Assembly (NCBI RefSeq): GCF_022699665.1
Contig: NZ_JALDNB010000001.1
Coordinates: 434,001-498,000, forward strand
Direction: 5' to 3'
DNA from: Chryseobacterium aahli
GTDB lineage: Bacteria > Bacteroidota > Bacteroidia > Flavobacteriales > Weeksellaceae
Length of the DNA stretch: 64,000 bases
Made by a program: the position numbers and the translations under genes. Under the pieces are notes generated by a model. That model saw only the letters and a list, made by a program, of their open reading frames with translations. It was not told the DNA's origin and searched no databases. Shown one piece after another: positions 15,123 through 24,813 of the stretch; position 1 is the first letter of the stretch, and the number at the start of each line of letters is the position of its first letter.

Positions 15123-17939
15123 ATGGACAGATTTTCATTCCTAAACGCAGCTCATTCTCAGTTAATTGAGGATTTATACCAACAATACTTAAAATTTCCG
15201 GACTCTTTAGAACCATCATGGAAAGCCTTTTTTCAAGGCTTTGATTTTGCATTGGAGAATTATTCTGATGAAGAAGACATTCAGCAAATCAAAAACGTGG
15301 GAAATTCTTCTTCTGCAGTTCAACAGATTTCTCAGGCGGCTTCAAACGGTGAAGTTCCTGAGCACATCAAGAAAGAATTTAAGGTGGTAAATCTTATCGA
15401 AGCTTACAGAACGAGAGGCCATTTGTTTACAAAAACCAATCCTGTCCGTGAGAGAAGGCATTATACACCAACTTTAGATATAGAAAATTTCGGTCTTTCT
15501 CAGTCAGATCTGAATACCAAATTTAACTGTGCTACAGAAACGGGAATGAAAGGTCCTGCAACTCTTCAAGAGTTGATTACCCATCTAGAACATATTTATT
15601 GCGACTCTATTGGTGTAGAATATACGTATATCAATAATGTTGAGGAGAAAGAGTTTATCAAGCAGTGGCTTCAGGTAAACGAAAATCATCCAAGCCTTAA
15701 TGCTAACGAAAAAACTGAGATTTTACTTAAATTAAATCAGGCTGTAGCATTTGAAAATTATCTTCATACAAAATTTGTAGGTCAGAAAAGATTCTCATTA
15801 GAAGGTGGTGAATCTCTGATTCCTGCTTTGGATCAGTTGATTTCAAGATCTTCACAATTGGGAGTTGATGAGGTTGTTCTAGGGATGGCTCACAGAGGAA
15901 GATTAAATGTTTTAACTAATATCTTCGGGAAATCTTATAAGCAGATTTTCTCAGAATTTGAAGGAAAAGAATTTGAAGAAGATGTATTCTCAGGTGATGT
16001 GAAATATCACTTAGGTTCATCTAAAAAAATAAAAACAGCGTCCGGAGAAGAAGTTTCTATTAACTTAACTCCGAACCCATCTCACTTAGAAACTGTTTCT
16101 GCTTTGGTAGAAGGTATTTGCCGAGCTAAAGTTGATGACAGATACAAAGGTGATTATTCTAAAATTTTACCAATCGTTATTCACGGTGATGGTGCATTGG
16201 CTGGTCAGGGTATTGCTTACGAAGTTGCTCAGATGATGACTTTAGAAGGGTATAAAACGGGAGGTACAGTTCATATCGTTGTAAATAATCAGGTTTCATT
16301 TACAACTAATTATATGGACGCAAGGTCTTCTACCTATTGTACAGATGTTGCAAAGGTAACAGAATCTCCTGTAATGCATGTAAATGCTGATGATGCTGAA
16401 GCGGTAGTTCATGCAATTCACTTTGCGGCTGATTTCAGAGCAAAATTTGGTAAAGATGTTTATATTGATTTATTAGGATATAGAAAATATGGTCATAACG
16501 AAGGGGATGAGCCAAGATTTACACAACCTAACTTGTATAAATTAATTTCAAAACATCCGAATCCAAGAGAGATTTATAAAGATAAACTGTTGAAAGATAA
16601 CATTACATCAAACGATGTAATTGCAAAAATGGAAACAGAATTCAAAGCGCTTTTAGATAAAGACTTTGATGCTTCTAAGGAAATCGAGAAAAATGTGATG
16701 GATATTTTCATGGCAGATGATTGGACGAATTTCCCTATTGCAAAAAGAGGTGCTGTGCAAGATGCTGTTGATACAGGATATGATTTAGCTAAACTGAAAG
16801 AATTAGCAATCAAAATGTCAACGCTTCCTGCTGATAAAAAATTCATCAATAAAATTACAAGACTTTTTGATAACAGAATCAAAGCTATTGAGGCAAACTC
16901 TTTAGACTGGGCTCTTGGAGAATGGCTGGCTTATGCTACACTTCTTGTTGAAGGTCACAACATCAGAATTTCTGGTGAAGATGTGGAAAGAGGAACGTTC
17001 TCTCACAGACACGCTGTTGTAAAAACTGAAGATACTGAGGAAGAATATGTTCCTTTAAAAGAAGTTTCAGAGAGCAGATTTGATGTTTTCAATTCTCACC
17101 TTTCTGAATACGGAGTTTTAGGATTTGATTATGGTTATGCAATGGCATCTCCTAATACTTTGACAATTTGGGAAGCACAGTTTGGAGATTTCGTAAATGG
17201 AGCGCAGATTATCGTTGACCAATATTTAGCTGCAGCAGAAGAAAAATGGAAAATTCAGGATGGTTTGGTAATGTTATTACCTCATGGTTCAGAAGGTCAA
17301 GGAGCAGAACACTCTTCAGCGAGACTAGAAAGATTCTTAACGCTTTGTGCAAACGAAAATATGGTAGTGGCGAATATTACTTCTCCAGCCAATTATTTCC
17401 ACTTGTTGAGAAGACAGTTGAAATGGTCATTCAGAAAGCCATTAATTGTGATGAGTCCAAAATCATTGTTAAGACATCCGAAAGTGGTTTCTCCGCTTGA
17501 AGATTTCTCAAACAAAGGATTCCAGCCTATCTTAGATGATCCAACTGCAGACCCTGCGAAAGTTGAAAAATTAGTATTGTGTTCAGGTAAATTATACTTC
17601 GAATTATTAGCTAAAAAAGAAGAATTAAATTGTGAAAATGTTGCTTTGGTGAGATTTGAGCAGTTATATCCTCTTCAAAATGATGCTATCGAAGCTGTTT
17701 TTGCTAAATATGAAAACAAAAAATCAATCATTTGGGCTCAGGAAGAACCAGAAAATATGGGAGCTTGGTCTTATATCTTGAGAAACTTCAGAGATACAGG
17801 AATTCAGGTTATTTCTCCGGTACCAAGTGGTGCTCCGGCTCCTGGAAGTCACAAAATGTTTGAGAAAAACCAAAACTTAGTGATCAACAGAGTTTTTGAC
17901 AGAGATGATGCTCCTGCTAAAAGACCTGTAACAGCTTAA
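15123..17939 (+). CDS. sucA: 2-oxoglutarate dehydrogenase E1 component
   Basis: Thiamine-diphosphate enzyme that decarboxylates 2-oxoglutarate and passes the succinyl group to E2 (TCA cycle). 938 residues, the usual length. The N-terminal E1 segment (DLYQQYLKFPDSLEPSWKAF) is typical of OdhA/SucA. Later come GMAHRGRLNVL, GDGALAGQG (ThDP/Mg-binding) and a transketolase-like C-terminal domain. sucB follows after 38 bases, so one operon. The E3 gene (lpd) is not in the window. Confidence 0.97.
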   Translation: MDRFSFLNAAHSQLIEDLYQQYLKFPDSLEPSWKAFFQGFDFALENYSDEEDIQQIKNVGNSSSAVQQISQAASNGEVPEHIKKEFKVVNLIEAYRTRGHLFTKTNPVRERRHYTPTLDIENFGLSQSDLNTKFNCATETGMKGPATLQELITHLEHIYCDSIGVEYTYINNVEEKEFIKQWLQVNENHPSLNANEKTEILLKLNQAVAFENYLHTKFVGQKRFSLEGGESLIPALDQLISRSSQLGVDEVVLGMAHRGRLNVLTNIFGKSYKQIFSEFEGKEFEEDVFSGDVKYHLGSSKKIKTASGEEVSINLTPNPSHLETVSALVEGICRAKVDDRYKGDYSKILPIVIHGDGALAGQGIAYEVAQMMTLEGYKTGGTVHIVVNNQVSFTTNYMDARSSTYCTDVAKVTESPVMHVNADDAEAVVHAIHFAADFRAKFGKDVYIDLLGYRKYGHNEGDEPRFTQPNLYKLISKHPNPREIYKDKLLKDNITSNDVIAKMETEFKALLDKDFDASKEIEKNVMDIFMADDWTNFPIAKRGAVQDAVDTGYDLAKLKELAIKMSTLPADKKFINKITRLFDNRIKAIEANSLDWALGEWLAYATLLVEGHNIRISGEDVERGTFSHRHAVVKTEDTEEEYVPLKEVSESRFDVFNSHLSEYGVLGFDYGYAMASPNTLTIWEAQFGDFVNGAQIIVDQYLAAAEEKWKIQDGLVMLLPHGSEGQGAEHSSARLERFLTLCANENMVVANITSPANYFHLLRRQLKWSFRKPLIVMSPKSLLRHPKVVSPLEDFSNKGFQPILDDPTADPAKVEKLVLCSGKLYFELLAKKEELNCENVALVRFEQLYPLQNDAIEAVFAKYENKKSIIWAQEEPENMGAWSYILRNFRDTGIQVISPVPSGAPAPGSHKMFEKNQNLVINRVFDRDDAPAKRPVTA

Positions 17940-17977
17940 TTATAATAAATATCCATTAAAAAAATAAAAAATACGAT

Positions 17978-19231
17978 ATGTCAATTTTAGAAATGAAAGT
18001 TCCTTCACCGGGAGAATCAATTACAGAAGTTGAAATTGCAACTTGGCTTGTAAAAGATGGTGATTATGTACAAAAAGATCAACCAATCGCTGAAGTAGAT
18101 TCAGACAAGGCAACTTTAGAATTACCTGCAGAAGAGAGTGGTGTTATCACTTTAAAAGCTGAAGAAGGTGATGTAGTACAGGTAGGTCAGGTTGTTTGTT
18201 TAATTGATATGGATGCTGCTAAACCAGAAGGTGGTGCTGCTCAGGCTGCTGAAGCTCCAAAACAGGAAGAAGCGCCTAAAGCTGCTGCTGAACCTGCAAA
18301 AGTAGAAGCTCCAAAACCAGCTCCTGCTGCTCCTCAATCTTATGCTACAGGTGCTCCGTCTCCTGCTGCAAAGAAAATTCTTGACGAAAAAGGAATTGAT
18401 GCTTCTCAGGTTTCAGGATCTGGAAGAGACGGAAGAATCTCTAAATCTGACGCTGAATTAGCTGCTGTTCCTGCAATGGGCGGAAGTTCTTTAACAGCTA
18501 CAGGTGCAAGATCTACTACAACGACTAAACTTTCAGTTCTTAGAAGAAAAATCGCTCAAAGATTGGTTTCTGTAAAGAACGAAACGGCTATGTTGACGAC
18601 TTTCAACGAAGTTGATATGTCTGAAATTTTTAGACTAAGAAAATTATATAAAGAAGAATTTGCTCAAAAACACGGAGTTGGACTTGGTTTCATGTCTTTC
18701 TTCACAAAAGCGGTTACAAGAGCATTACAAATGTATCCTGATGTAAATGCATCGATAGACGGAGATTTCAAAATTAATTACGATTTCTGCGATATTTCAA
18801 TTGCCGTTTCAGGTCCTAAAGGATTGATGGTTCCGGTATTGAGAAATGCTGAAAACATGTCTTTCGCAAACGTGGAAGGAAACATTAAAGACTTAGCAAT
18901 CAAAGTAAGAGACGGTAAAATTACGGTTGACGAAATGACTGGAGGTACTTTCACGATTACAAACGGAGGTACTTTCGGATCAATGTTGTCTACGCCAATT
19001 ATCAACCCGCCACAATCTGCAATCTTAGGAATGCACAATATCATCCAAAGACCAGTTGCGGTTGACGGACAAGTTGTGATTCGTCCAATGATGTATGTTG
19101 CGATGTCTTATGACCACAGAATTATCGACGGTAAAGAATCTGTAGGATTCCTTGTTGCGGTAAAAGAAGGTATCGACAATCCGGTAGAAATTCTATTGGG
19201 TGGAGACGAGAAGAAAGGTCTTGGATTATAA
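17978..19231 (+). CDS. sucB: Dihydrolipoyllysine succinyltransferase, E2 of 2-oxoglutarate dehydrogenase
   Basis: 417 residues. Lipoyl domain at residues 1-75 with Lys44 in [12 protein letters not shown], an Ala/Pro/Glu-rich linker (80-118), a peripheral-subunit-binding domain ([18 protein letters not shown]...GRDGRI, about 124-160), and a catalytic domain ending in [15 protein letters not shown] with active-site His380 and Asp384. It moves the succinyl group from E1 to CoA. Partner of the adjacent sucA; a terminator follows at 19261. Confidence 0.96.
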   Translation: MSILEMKVPSPGESITEVEIATWLVKDGDYVQKDQPIAEVDSDKATLELPAEESGVITLKAEEGDVVQVGQVVCLIDMDAAKPEGGAAQAAEAPKQEEAPKAAAEPAKVEAPKPAPAAPQSYATGAPSPAAKKILDEKGIDASQVSGSGRDGRISKSDAELAAVPAMGGSSLTATGARSTTTTKLSVLRRKIAQRLVSVKNETAMLTTFNEVDMSEIFRLRKLYKEEFAQKHGVGLGFMSFFTKAVTRALQMYPDVNASIDGDFKINYDFCDISIAVSGPKGLMVPVLRNAENMSFANVEGNIKDLAIKVRDGKITVDEMTGGTFTITNGGTFGSMLSTPIINPPQSAILGMHNIIQRPVAVDGQVVIRPMMYVAMSYDHRIIDGKESVGFLVAVKEGIDNPVEILLGGDEKKGLGL

Positions 19232-19260
19232 TTAATTATTTCCTGGAACATCATATACAA

Positions 19261-19289
19261 TCTCGCCTTCAAAAAAGGCGAGATTTTTG
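19261..19289 (+). terminator. Terminator of sucAB
   Basis: Perfect stem TCTCGCCTT/AAGGCGAGA with a 5-base loop and a T5 tract. Confidence 0.85.
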
Positions 19290-19312
19290 TATCAAATAAT
19301 AAAACGAACAAA

Positions 19313-19699
19313 ATGTTTTCTAAAATTACTTCGAATATTAAGGTGTCTGTGACCCCTGAATATGATAGCAAAAATTCCTATCCTTCTGAAAACCGATTTG
19401 TTTTTAAATACAACATCGTGATAGAAAATGAAGGAGATTTTCCTATCAAAATTCTAAAAAGAAAATGGCTCATCTTTGACGTAGGATTTGGTTTCACTGA
19501 GGTTGTAGGAGATGGTGTAATCGGTCTCACTCCCGATATACAGCCCAATGATCAGTTCGCTTATTTTTCAAACGTTATGCTGCGTTCAGGCGTCGGAAAT
19601 ATGAGTGGAATGTATTTGGTAAGAAACGAAGAAACTCATGAGAATTTTGAGATTGATATTCCAAAATTCAATTTACTTTCCGCTATTCTTGTCAATTGA
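19313..19699 (+). CDS. apaG: ApaG family protein
   Basis: 128 residues, the normal size of the fibronectin-III-like ApaG fold. It begins with ITSNIKVSVTPEYDSKNSYP and has the core FKYNIVIENEGDFPIKILKR and the glycine-rich GDGVIGLTPDIQPND. ApaG has been linked to Co/Mg resistance in enterobacteria, but its biochemical role remains unclear. It starts just after the sucAB terminator with no visible TAnnTTTG box, so it may be read by terminator read-through. Confidence 0.88.
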   Translation: MFSKITSNIKVSVTPEYDSKNSYPSENRFVFKYNIVIENEGDFPIKILKRKWLIFDVGFGFTEVVGDGVIGLTPDIQPNDQFAYFSNVMLRSGVGNMSGMYLVRNEETHENFEIDIPKFNLLSAILVN

Positions 19700-19775
19700 T
19701 ATTCGCAAAAATGAATTAAATACAGATTATTTTGGTAGCAATTTGACGTTGTTGAGTAAATAGTTTTTTTTTAAT

Positions 19776-19856
19776 GGCAGCTATTTCCGCCTTCCGCTCC
19801 CAATTTTTTTGTTTTAAAAAACAAAAAAGATTTCCGCTCAAGTCGGGCTGCGATTT
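19776..19856. repeat. Palindromic extragenic element bounded by GCAGC/GCTGC
   Basis: Outer inverted pair GCAGC (19777-19781) and GCTGC (19847-19851), an inner poly-T/poly-A palindrome around TTTTGTTTTAAAAAACAAAA, and a direct repeat of TTCCGCTC on both sides of it. The overall shape resembles REP-like elements common between genes of Flavobacteriia (recalled, not checked). Confidence 0.55.
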
Positions 19857-19938
19857 TTACATTAATTAAAGTGATGAAACATTTCAAAATTTGTAAGTGT
19901 TTTAAGACTTGTGACGAAATATTAGGCATAAAAATTAA

Positions 19939-19966
19939 TTGCTCCGTAGGAGCAAAATCTGTGTAG
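19939..19966. repeat. CTCCGTAGGAG repeat unit
   Basis: TTGCTCCGTAGGAGCAAAATCTGTGTAG: a small hairpin (GCTCC/GGAGC) with an A-rich tail; related units lie at 35209-35286. (Shown here as core GCTCCGTAGGAGC plus tail AAAATCTGTGTAG.). Confidence 0.65.
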
Positions 19967-20087
19967 AAATTTATGTCAACATGAAAAGGTGCATTCCGTA
20001 GTAACGCTATCTCTTTTTAGCTTTGAAAATCTATATTGTAGGAAATGAAATTTCAATAAAAAATGAAATTCATTATCCTTCTAAAAA

Positions 20088-20642
20088 TCACAATTTCTTA
20101 AGCTTAGCCTGAAAACATTCGTGAATTTCATCTGTACTTGTAATAATCAGTTTTTCAAACCCTAACAAAGCAATTCTTGCACAAGCTTCAGCATCATCGC
20201 CAGCTCTGTGGTGATTAAATTTGATTTGATGGTGTTCTGCTAAATGTTTTAAACCATATTTAGGAAGATAATTCCATGATTTTTTTGCCACCTGAATGCT
20301 GCAGAGATAATTCAAATTAGGTTTAAACATTCCATAGTAATCAAGACAACTTCTCAAAACTCCCGCATCAAAACTTGCATTGTGAGCAATCATTAAATTT
20401 CCGTACATCATTTCCTGAACTTCGTACCAGATTTCATCAAAAGTAGGAGCGTCTTTCACATCTGTTGGAATGATACCGTGCACATCAATATTTCTTTGGT
20501 TAAAATAAGGAAAGCTGGGAGGCTTGATCAGCCATGTTTTGGTCGATACAATCTGTGAATTTTCAACCACGCAAATTCCCAATTCGCAAGCCGAATGTCT
20601 TTCGTGAGTGGCCGTTTCAAAATCTATTGCGCAGAAATCCAT
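20088..20642 (-). CDS. DEDDh 3'-5' exonuclease (DNA polymerase III epsilon-like)
   Basis: 184 residues. Exo I motif AIDFETA with Asp7 and Glu9; Exo II in MIAHNASFDAGVLRS; Exo III-epsilon in HHRAGDDAEACA, giving the DEDDh set. It is a stand-alone exonuclease domain without a polymerase or UvrC-like fusion. Probably DNA/RNA trimming or proofreading-like in the cytoplasm; exact role not clear. It is 40 bases downstream of the glycosyltransferase gene and may be the last gene of that transcript. Confidence 0.88.
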   Translation of the reverse strand: MDFCAIDFETATHERHSACELGICVVENSQIVSTKTWLIKPPSFPYFNQRNIDVHGIIPTDVKDAPTFDEIWYEVQEMMYGNLMIAHNASFDAGVLRSCLDYYGMFKPNLNYLCSIQVAKKSWNYLPKYGLKHLAEHHQIKFNHHRAGDDAEACARIALLGFEKLIITSTDEIHECFQAKLKKL

Positions 20643-20682
20643 GTGATTTTTATAATTGATGAATGGTTATTGATAAATGATT

Positions 20683-21666
20683 TTAACTCTTTTTATTTCC
20701 TAAAAAATGTTTAAAAATCAACCATTCAGTTTGATAATACTTTTTGATCTGATTTTTTTGACGAAGTTTTAAAGTGCCAGGAATCTGAGCATAGAAACCA
20801 AAATGACCTCGTAAAACTGCCCAAAGATGAGAGAAACCATTTTTATAGGCAAAATAGAAAGCTGCAGCTCCATCTAATATCATTCTTGAAAATAATATCC
20901 AAATTAAATTTGGAAAAGGTAAGTTTTTCAACATCATCGAAAGATTATTTCTGATGTTGAGAAAAGTCTTTTGCGGACTTTGTTTATTTAAAGTTCCACC
21001 TCCAACGTGATATATTTTTGATTGCCCGGTGTAATATATTTTTCTTCCTGAATTTATTAATCTCCAGCATAAATCAATTTCTTCCTGATGCGCAAAAAAT
21101 CTTTCATCAAAACCATTTTGCTCCCAAAAATCTTTGGATCTTATAAAAAAGCAACATCCCGAAGCCCAAAAAATTTCAGTCTCATCATCATATTGGCCTT
21201 TGTCTTCTTCCACATCATCAAAAACTCGCCCTCTGCAATAAGGATAGCCTAAGTTATCAATCAATCCGCCTCCGGCTCCTGCAAATTCGAAATATTTTTT
21301 ATTTGAGTAAGATAAAATTTTAGGCTGAATTGCTGCTATTTTTTGGTCTTTCTTAAATAAATTTAAAACCGGTTCAATCCAATTTTCGGTAACTTCTACG
21401 TCTGAATTCAGAAGACAGTAAAATTCTGCATTAATCGATTTTAAACCTTCATTATATCCACCTGCAAAACCATAATTTTTATCATTTAAAACAATCTTAA
21501 CAGTTGGAAATTTGAATTTTAAAAAGTCTACGGAATCATCATCAGAAAAATTATCGATGACATAAATCTCAGCATTTTGAGAATAGTTGATTACACTTGG
21601 AAGAAATTTTTCTAACCAGCTTTTCCCGTTCCAGTTGAGGATAACAATGGCTAAGTTTTCTGACAT
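20683..21666 (-). CDS. Family 2 glycosyltransferase
   Basis: 327 residues, GT-A fold: an N-terminal LAIVILNWNGKSWLEKFLPS, nucleotide-binding VIDNFSDDDSVDF, and the acidic motif YCLLNSDVEV in place of DxD. The C-terminal region has a hydrophobic stretch (LIWILFSRMILDGAAAFYFA) that could touch the membrane. Rhamnosyltransferase-like (WbbL/RfbF-type) by overall look. Its ATG overlaps the stop of the acyltransferase gene by one base (TAATG), so the two are translationally coupled and probably act on the cell envelope. Confidence 0.88.
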   Translation of the reverse strand: MSENLAIVILNWNGKSWLEKFLPSVINYSQNAEIYVIDNFSDDDSVDFLKFKFPTVKIVLNDKNYGFAGGYNEGLKSINAEFYCLLNSDVEVTENWIEPVLNLFKKDQKIAAIQPKILSYSNKKYFEFAGAGGGLIDNLGYPYCRGRVFDDVEEDKGQYDDETEIFWASGCCFFIRSKDFWEQNGFDERFFAHQEEIDLCWRLINSGRKIYYTGQSKIYHVGGGTLNKQSPQKTFLNIRNNLSMMLKNLPFPNLIWILFSRMILDGAAAFYFAYKNGFSHLWAVLRGHFGFYAQIPGTLKLRQKNQIKKYYQTEWLIFKHFLGNKKS

Positions 21667-22556
21667 TAATATTTAAATTTTTCAGAATCAAAAGTTTTAA
21701 TAGAATCCTGATATTTCCATTTTCTATGTGACCAAAGGTAATTGTCGGGTCTTTTTTTGATGGTATTTTCTAATAATTGATGGAATTTTCTTACCACTTC
21801 ATTGGTTACAAATTTTTCTCCTTCCGGCTCCATTCTGTAATAATTGATTTGATAATGGCCGCGTTTTACCTTTTTCATTTCTGTATAGATAAATACTAAA
21901 TCCATTCTGGTTGCTAATTTGTCATAGCCAATAAAAGCAGGTGTTCTTTGATTAAGAAATTCTAATCCGTAGTTCACATGAGAAGAATGCGGAGTCTGAT
22001 CAGCAACAAAAAGATAAATGGAATCGCCATTGTTTTTGTTTCTTAAGATATTCATAATTACCTCGTTGGCTTCTAAGGCTGTGTTGCCAAATTTACTTCT
22101 CACTTTTTTCATTTGATCTTCCCAAAAAGTGCTGTTCACTTTTCTATAAACGGGATGACAGTTGGTTTGAGGAACCACAGTAGCCAAAGTATTCATCCAT
22201 TCCCAATTGAAAACGTGACCTGCCAGTAAAATGACATTTTTACCTTCATCTTTAGCTTCTTGAAATAAGTGTTGATTGATGTGCTGCATCCTGACCTTGG
22301 TTTCTGTTTCAGACATGGTAAAAGATTTTACAGTTTCTATAAGATAATCTGAAAAATTTAAGTAAAATTTCTTTCTTATTTCTGCAATCTCTTCGTTTGA
22401 TTTTTCGGGAAATGAATTTTTAAGATTCTGCGTGATTATTTTTTTTCTGTATCCTACAAAATAGTAATTCAGGAAGAAGATAATGTCCGAAAAAATATAT
22501 AATATTCTTAGCGGTATTTTAGAAATCAAGTAAAGTATTTTGATCAGAAAATTCAT
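21666..22556 (-). CDS. Lysophospholipid/lipid A acyltransferase (LpxL/HtrB family)
   Basis: 296 residues with an N-terminal hydrophobic segment (residues 6-34) anchoring it to the inner membrane. The family catalytic motif H-x4-D/E appears as AGHVFNWEW (His114, Glu119). It transfers a secondary acyl chain to the lipid A precursor. Coupled to a glycosyltransferase downstream. The region RTPAFIGYDKLATRMDLVF fits the acceptor side seen in this family. Confidence 0.88.
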   Translation of the reverse strand: MNFLIKILYLISKIPLRILYIFSDIIFFLNYYFVGYRKKIITQNLKNSFPEKSNEEIAEIRKKFYLNFSDYLIETVKSFTMSETETKVRMQHINQHLFQEAKDEGKNVILLAGHVFNWEWMNTLATVVPQTNCHPVYRKVNSTFWEDQMKKVRSKFGNTALEANEVIMNILRNKNNGDSIYLFVADQTPHSSHVNYGLEFLNQRTPAFIGYDKLATRMDLVFIYTEMKKVKRGHYQINYYRMEPEGEKFVTNEVVRKFHQLLENTIKKRPDNYLWSHRKWKYQDSIKTFDSEKFKY

Positions 22557-22564
22557 AAAGTCTA

Positions 22565-22572
22565 CAAATTTA
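22565..22572 (-). promoter_or_regulatory. -7 box TAAATTTG of the acyltransferase-glycosyltransferase operon
   Basis: The box ends 8 bases before the ATG at 22556, so the leader would be a few bases at most. No -33 TTTG at 19-base spacing. Confidence 0.45.
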
Positions 22573-22719
22573 GTAATAATAAAATTATGGTTTCATTTTT
22601 GCTACAAATAAGTATTATTTTTTTAATTTTATAGTATGAAATCGCCATGATCTGGAAGCACAAATCCCAATAAAAATTAGGCGATTGCATACGACCTTTA
22701 AAACAATTATAATTTACGT

Positions 22720-23313
22720 ATGAAAAAGATATCAAAAAATTTAGCAATTCTCAGTTTTCTTACATTAGGAAGTACTGTATTTGCTCAAGATATAAAAGAA
22801 ACAAGCTCAAGTGTTAAAAACTCTAACGACAAAGCGCTTATTGTATCACCCGAACAAATTGCCGAACAAGAAGCTAAAAAGAAAGCAGCACTAGCTGAAA
22901 AAGCTAAGTTGCCAAAACCGTATGACGCTAAAGCCAATGCTGAAAAAGATATCGAAAATTTAGTGGCAAAAGCGAAAAGGGAAAATAAGAACATTATGAT
23001 TCAGGCGGGAGGAAACTGGTGTATCTGGTGTTTAAGATTTAACCAATACGTTCAGACAACTCCGGAATTGAAGAAGTTAGTTGATGACAACTATTTGTAT
23101 TATCACCTAAATTATTCACCAGAGAATAAAAACGAAAAAGTTTTTTCTAAATATGGAAATCCCGGTGACGAATTCGGTTATCCTGTATTCATCGTTCTAG
23201 ATCAGAACGGAAAGATGATTCATGTGCAGAAAAGTGATGTTTTGGAAGAAGATAAAGGCTACAGCTTAGAAAAAGTAAAAGAATTTTTCAAAAACTGGAC
23301 GACAAAAGCATAA
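22720..23313 (+). CDS. Periplasmic thioredoxin-fold protein
   Basis: 197 residues. Signal peptide at residues 1-22 ending in VFA-Q, then a low-complexity Ala/Lys/Glu stretch (44-66) and a thioredoxin_7/DUF255-like domain with a CIWC redox motif at Cys101-Cys104 (GGNWCIWCLRFNQY) and a cis-Pro region GYPVFIVLDQNG. Likely reduces or isomerises disulfides in the periplasm. Single gene with its own terminator. Confidence 0.88.
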   Translation: MKKISKNLAILSFLTLGSTVFAQDIKETSSSVKNSNDKALIVSPEQIAEQEAKKKAALAEKAKLPKPYDAKANAEKDIENLVAKAKRENKNIMIQAGGNWCIWCLRFNQYVQTTPELKKLVDDNYLYYHLNYSPENKNEKVFSKYGNPGDEFGYPVFIVLDQNGKMIHVQKSDVLEEDKGYSLEKVKEFFKNWTTKA

Positions 23314-23317
23314 AAGT

Positions 23318-23346
23318 AAAACCGAGAAATTTCTCGGTTTTTTATT
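23318..23346. terminator. Bidirectional terminator
   Basis: Self-complementary AAACCGAGAAATTTCTCGG plus TTT, followed by T tracts on both sides. It serves the thioredoxin-fold gene (plus) and the aldehyde dehydrogenase gene (minus), whose stop abuts it. Confidence 0.85.
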
Positions 23347-24708
23347 TTATAAAAGTTTCTTAATCCACTTTATTTTATTTTCAGAGTAGGGTGGATATTT
23401 CAAATCTGGTTCTCCCCAAGTTGCACGGTCAAGGATTGCTTTTTGATGTGAAAAAGTTTCAAAACCAAATTTTCCATGATAGCTTCCCATTCCAGAGTTT
23501 CCGACTCCGCCAAAAGGAAGATTGTCGTTTCCTAAGTGCATGACCACATCATTGATACAGCCACCGCCAAAGGATAGTTTTTGAGTAAATAGATTTTTCT
23601 CTTCATTATTATTGGTGAAAATATAGGCTGATAAAGGTTTTTCCAATTCTAAAATTGAGTTTAAAGCTTGGTGGAAATTGGTAAATGAAATTACAGGCAA
23701 GATAGGTCCGAAAATTTCGTCCTGCATCACATCATCTTCCCAATTGACATTATCTAAAATCGTTGGCTCGATATAAAGATTTTCTTCATTAAAGTTTCCT
23801 CCAAAATATACTTTCTGTGGGTCGATTAATTGGGTAAGCCTTTCAAAGTTTTTCTTATTGATAATTCTTGTGTACTGTTCGGAATTTGACTCGTATCTAA
23901 ATTCCGCAATAAATTTTTTCAACGATTCTAAGAATTGTTCTTTCACAGATTCTTCCACTAAAATATAATCCGGAGCAACGCAGGTTTGTCCGGCATTTAA
24001 AAATTTCCCCCAGACAATTCTCTTGGCCGCAACTTCTATATTGGCTTCTTTCGTAACGATTACAGGCGATTTCCCACCTAATTCTAAGGTTACGGGTGTC
24101 AAATGTTCTGCGGCGGCTTTGTAAACGATTTTGCCCACCTTTGTGCTTCCGGTGAAAAATATTTTGTCAAATTTTAATTTTAAAATTTCAGTAGTTTCAT
24201 CAATTCCGCCCTCAACAACATAAATGTATTCCGGTGGAAAATTTTCGTTGATTATTTTCGCCATTGCTTTCATTGTATTTTCGGCAATTTCACTTGGTTT
24301 TAAAATACAGCAGTTTCCGGCGGCAATTGAGGCTATTAAAGGCGATAAAGAAAGTTGATAAGGGTAATTCCAAGCTCCGATGATTAAAGTACAACCAAGA
24401 GGTTCAGAGTGGATTTTGCTGGTCGCAATCTGATTGGCTAAATTGGTTGTGACTTTCTTTGGTTTTGAAAGTGAGTTTAAATTTTTCAAATAATAATCAA
24501 TATCTTTTATAACAAATGAAATCTCCGTAACATATGTTTCAAACTGAGATTTTCCAAAATCTTTATCAATCGCTTCATAAAGAAAATTTTCATTCTGAAT
24601 AATTAAATCTCTCAGCTTTTCGAGATACATTTTTCTGAATTTTAAATTCTTCGTTTTTTGCGTGTTGAAAAATTCCCTTTGGGAGTGGAGTATATCTTGA
24701 TAATTCAT
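23347..24708 (-). CDS. Aldehyde dehydrogenase (class 3-like)
   Basis: 453 residues, short like ALDH3/coniferyl or fatty-aldehyde dehydrogenases. Catalytic Cys in NAGQTCVAPDYIL, general-base Glu in VTLELGGKSPVIV, the NAD-binding GSTKVGKIV, and the C-terminal LPFGGVGNSGMGSYHGKFGF. It oxidises aldehydes to acids with NAD(P); the absence of about 40 residues relative to ALDH1/2 supports the ALDH3 group. It stands alone between ribosomal genes and the thioredoxin gene. Confidence 0.93.
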   Translation of the reverse strand: MNYQDILHSQREFFNTQKTKNLKFRKMYLEKLRDLIIQNENFLYEAIDKDFGKSQFETYVTEISFVIKDIDYYLKNLNSLSKPKKVTTNLANQIATSKIHSEPLGCTLIIGAWNYPYQLSLSPLIASIAAGNCCILKPSEIAENTMKAMAKIINENFPPEYIYVVEGGIDETTEILKLKFDKIFFTGSTKVGKIVYKAAAEHLTPVTLELGGKSPVIVTKEANIEVAAKRIVWGKFLNAGQTCVAPDYILVEESVKEQFLESLKKFIAEFRYESNSEQYTRIINKKNFERLTQLIDPQKVYFGGNFNEENLYIEPTILDNVNWEDDVMQDEIFGPILPVISFTNFHQALNSILELEKPLSAYIFTNNNEEKNLFTQKLSFGGGCINDVVMHLGNDNLPFGGVGNSGMGSYHGKFGFETFSHQKAILDRATWGEPDLKYPPYSENKIKWIKKLL

Positions 24709-24755
24709 TCTTTATTGAAAGTAAATTACGGTAAAAAATATGCCAAAGTATAGCC

Positions 24756-24784
24756 ATAAAAAAACCACTTCTTGCGAAGTGGTT
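24756..24784 (-). terminator. Terminator of rpsF-rpsR-rplI
   Basis: Stem AACCACTTC/GAAGTGGTT with a 4-base loop and a T7 tract on the minus strand after rplI. Confidence 0.85.
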
Positions 24785-24813
24785 AATATATTTGAGAAAA
24801 TCTCTTTAGAATC

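Larger units (their letters stand above)
19700..20087. other. Gene-free interval with two repeat elements
   Basis: 388 bases between the convergent apaG and exonuclease genes. No supported reading frame. It holds a palindromic element (19776-19856) and a CTCCGTAGGAG unit (19939-19966). No convincing terminator was identified for either gene, so the palindromic element may do that job. Confidence 0.7.

Noticed and set aside
17246..17500. 84-residue plus-strand frame inside sucA (possible frameshift)
   Set aside because: sucA reads through without interruption in its own frame and has normal length.
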